From positions 1 through 8,551 of the forward strand of contig CAYJIA010000068.1 in assembly GCA_964370115.1 (NCBI GenBank): DNA of 8,551 bases, written 5' to 3'. The notes below the pieces were generated by a model. That model ran no database searches and was not told the DNA's origin. It worked only from the letters and a program-made list of their open reading frames with translations. Made by a program: the position numbers and the translations under genes. Origin of the DNA: SIG603 sp964370115. Its GTDB lineage: Bacteria > Bacillota > Clostridia > Oscillospirales > Acutalibacteraceae. Below are positions 6,902 through 8,551 of the stretch, piece after piece (positions within the stretch are counted from its first letter, which is position 1; the number at the start of each line of letters is the position of its first letter).

Positions 6902-6931
6902 ATGAAAAAGTTAGCGAGGAAAATGTTATGA
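6902..6931 (+). CDS. Nine-codon upstream ORF (MKKLARKML) overlapping the lipoprotein start
   Basis: ATG at 6902 lies five bases after AGGAG (6892-6896) and opens nine codons, ending in a TGA that overlaps the ATG of the next gene as ATGA. This layout is typical of translational coupling, so the peptide could be a leader that controls entry of ribosomes into the solute-binding protein gene. It could equally be chance or a broken start module. The peptide is basic (four Lys/Arg in nine) and resembles nothing specific. Confidence 0.3.
   Translation: MKKLARKML
6916..6920 (+). promoter_or_regulatory. Ribosome binding site of the solute-binding lipoprotein
   Basis: GAGGA, seven bases before the ATG at 6928. 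It lies inside the nine-codon upstream ORF, so ribosomes translating that ORF would cross it. Confidence 0.65.
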
Positions 6932-8358
6932 AAAAAATTATATCAATAATACTATGTCTAAGCTTAATTACATTAGTATCATGCACAGACAAAAACGCTG
7001 AGATTTATTCGAAACATACAGCGGATGTATCAAACCAGAACGAGGAAAGTGAGAGTTCGGATAGCGGTGACGACGTAACAGAACGTGGACTTTCGGGGAC
7101 TTTAAAAATTTCTTCACTTCACGAACCTAGTGAGTTTACAGGTTGGTATCGTGTGGCAATGGAATTTCAGAAAATTCACCCAAATGTAAAATTTGAAGTT
7201 AATGACACCACAGTGAATTTTCTGCTTGAGAGCGCAGAGCAGGCGGCGGTTGCCACACAAAAATATGAGGATGATTTAAAAATTAAGATGAATTCAGGTG
7301 ATGTACCTGACATAATTATAAGCATGGGAAGTGACAGCACCAGTGACTTTATAGGTGCAGATTTGATGCAAGATTTTAATGAGCTTATGGAAAGTGACAG
7401 CGAATTTGCAGAGGAAGATTATTTTGAAAATGTGTTAAAATCTCAAGAAATCAGAGGAGCCCTATATACATTCCCAATAGAGTTTAATTTTGTATCGGTA
7501 AGACTTAGAGAAGATGTGCTAGCGCACTTTGAAATTGATGAAAATTTAGTGAGCACGGTGGATTATAAGTTTTTATACGATACATATTTTAAAACTCTAG
7601 AAAGCGCAGAATTTTCAAAAATTAAATACATAAACCGTGAAATTATGACAGGGAAAGCCCTGATGTTTAATGAAATGTACGCATCGTGCTTTGATGCAGG
7701 TAACATGAACGTGAATTTTAATACACCTGAATTCATAGAATATTTGGAAATCACCAATAATTACACGTCTTGTATCGCACCCTTTGGTATACTTGAAATG
7801 GAGGGAGAAAATACTCCGTTAAATGGAGAAGATTATTTTGTAGAGGGTTTATTGTCCTCTTATTACAATCAGGAGCATTTGACAAAAGAATTGGAAAATG
7901 TGTCAAAAGCATTTCCTGTATCGACACAAAATGGAGAGATAGTGCCAAATATTGTAATGAGTTTTGGAATGCCCAAAAATGCTCAGAGCAAAGAGCTTGC
8001 ATGGGAATTTATAAAGTACTACATAGCCGAAAGCGAGACGCCTGAGTATTTTAACGAAAGTGGAGAATTAGACGGTGTAAAATATTTAGGATTTATTCCA
8101 ATTAATAAAAATAATCTTCACAACCACTACAAATATACGGCAACTAAGTGGGAAATTTCAGAAAAAATAGTTGAAGAATTTATCTTATACGTTGAAGATA
8201 CGCTGTCAATGCCTATGATAAAAGCCTTTTCATTTACAGAGCTAAATTCTGCACTGCAGTCATTACAAGCAGACTTCTATAACGGACTAATGACAGCAGA
8301 AGAATGTGCAAAAGCTATGCAGGATAGGGCTGAGATTTATTTTGCAGAGATAGAGTGA
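6928..8358 (+). CDS. Family-1 extracellular solute-binding lipoprotein of an ABC importer (476 aa)
   Basis: Membrane-anchored binding protein that would deliver a solute, most often a sugar or oligosaccharide in this family, to an ABC importer. A lipoprotein signal is clear: MKK, a hydrophobic core, and the lipobox LVSC with Cys19 as the lipidation site. An acidic Ser-rich tether (37-52) follows. Family-1 hallmarks are GTLKISS (57-63), the helix YRVAMEFQKIHPNVKFEV (74-91), SGDVPDIIISMG (123-134), the hinge-region GALYTFPIEFN (177-187), AWEFIKYY (358-365) and a closing helix KAMQDRAEIYFAEIE (462-476). Length is normal and the frame is intact. No permease or ATPase gene is in the window; partners may lie beyond the right edge or elsewhere, or the protein may act alone as a sensor. 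The actual ligand cannot be inferred. It is transcribed divergently from the pseudokinase receptor across about 680 bases of remnant DNA. Confidence 0.92.
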   Translation: MKKIISIILCLSLITLVSCTDKNAEIYSKHTADVSNQNEESESSDSGDDVTERGLSGTLKISSLHEPSEFTGWYRVAMEFQKIHPNVKFEVNDTTVNFLLESAEQAAVATQKYEDDLKIKMNSGDVPDIIISMGSDSTSDFIGADLMQDFNELMESDSEFAEEDYFENVLKSQEIRGALYTFPIEFNFVSVRLREDVLAHFEIDENLVSTVDYKFLYDTYFKTLESAEFSKIKYINREIMTGKALMFNEMYASCFDAGNMNVNFNTPEFIEYLEITNNYTSCIAPFGILEMEGENTPLNGEDYFVEGLLSSYYNQEHLTKELENVSKAFPVSTQNGEIVPNIVMSFGMPKNAQSKELAWEFIKYYIAESETPEYFNESGELDGVKYLGFIPINKNNLHNHYKYTATKWEISEKIVEEFILYVEDTLSMPMIKAFSFTELNSALQSLQADFYNGLMTAEECAKAMQDRAEIYFAEIE

Positions 8359-8398
8359 GTATATGATTCTTTTGCTAGCATAAAAGGAGAAAGTTATA

Positions 8399-8452
8399 AT
8401 GGAAAAGCTAAAAAGCGAGCAACTCTAAATTTCCGATGATAGTTTAAACTGA
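8399..8452 (+). pseudogene. Truncated small ORF, possible remnant of a leader-type peptide precursor
   Basis: A good ribosome binding site (AGGAG, 8385-8389) sits nine bases before an ATG that opens MEKLKSEQL and then stops at TAA (8426-8428). Reading on in the same frame gives ISDDSLN and a second stop at 8450-8452. If the six bases CTCTAA (8423-8428) are removed, the translation becomes MEKLKSEQISDDSLN, close to the start of many short clostridial peptides with double-glycine leaders (EQ.SD..L..V.GG). No GG or core peptide follows. It could instead be a functional nine-residue ORF, or the broken start of the next operon gene. The similarity is from pattern memory only. Confidence 0.3.
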
Positions 8453-8551
8453 CTTTCATTTTCTTACTTTTTGTCTTATCTTCATTTGATGCGTAAACAC
8501 TCCTTAAATTTTTATATTTAAAAACAAAAAAGGGCGATAACTTTAAGAAAT
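8453..8551. other. AT-rich right edge with no assignable feature
   Basis: No gene start, strong hairpin or promoter is convincing here. An A/T-only inverted repeat (TTTTTA / TAAAAA around TATT) lies near 8509-8524, which is expected by chance in such sequence. Confidence 0.3.

Noticed and set aside
8456..8485. Nine-codon minus-strand ORF (MKIRQKVRK) preceded by AAGGAG
   Set aside because: The putative ribosome binding site is 14 bases from the ATG, which is too far, and no promoter or similarity supports it.

Overview
The window looks like AT-rich chromosomal DNA from a Gram-positive anaerobe of the class Clostridia (Lachnospiraceae/Oscillospirales-like). I infer this from the base composition, the strong GGAGG-type ribosome binding sites, the 'RSYIFE' GAF and Cys-containing PAS sensory modules, the zinc-ribbon/kinase/glycan-binding receptor layout and the lipoprotein substrate-binding protein. 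No RNA gene, CRISPR array or intact mobile element was seen.

Left half, minus strand. Two large genes run leftwards, each with its own probable promoter. The upstream one (4297-6249) encodes a single-pass membrane protein: a zinc ribbon, a Hanks-type kinase fold whose catalytic residues have all been substituted, a transmembrane helix, a Pro-Thr spacer and an external domain ending in a discoidin/NADase-type glycan-binding fold. It reads as a pseudokinase receptor. The downstream one (25-4014) encodes a soluble 1329-residue cyclic-di-GMP enzyme with the order PAS-PAS-GGDEF-GAF-PAS-GAF-GGDEF-EAL. It has an almost consensus sigma-A promoter and a perfect 8-bp palindrome in its 5' untranslated region. 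The same orientation suggests, but does not prove, that the receptor and the second-messenger enzyme belong to one signalling unit.

Middle, 6250-6927. This holds the receptor's promoter on the minus strand. On the plus strand it holds gene debris: a piece of an ABC exporter membrane domain fused out of frame to a subtilisin-like (S8) piece, then a cluster of hairpins. ABC exporters and S8 proteases often accompany exported modified peptides, so this may be the scar of a lost peptide-maturation locus.

Right half, plus strand. An intact family-1 extracellular solute-binding lipoprotein (6928-8358) is preceded by a nine-codon ORF that overlaps its start codon (ATGA). It is followed by a well-spaced ribosome binding site and ATG that open only nine codons. 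Those codons resemble the start of a double-glycine-type peptide leader and are probably another remnant. No permease for the binding protein lies in the window. The last roughly 100 bases hold nothing I can assign.
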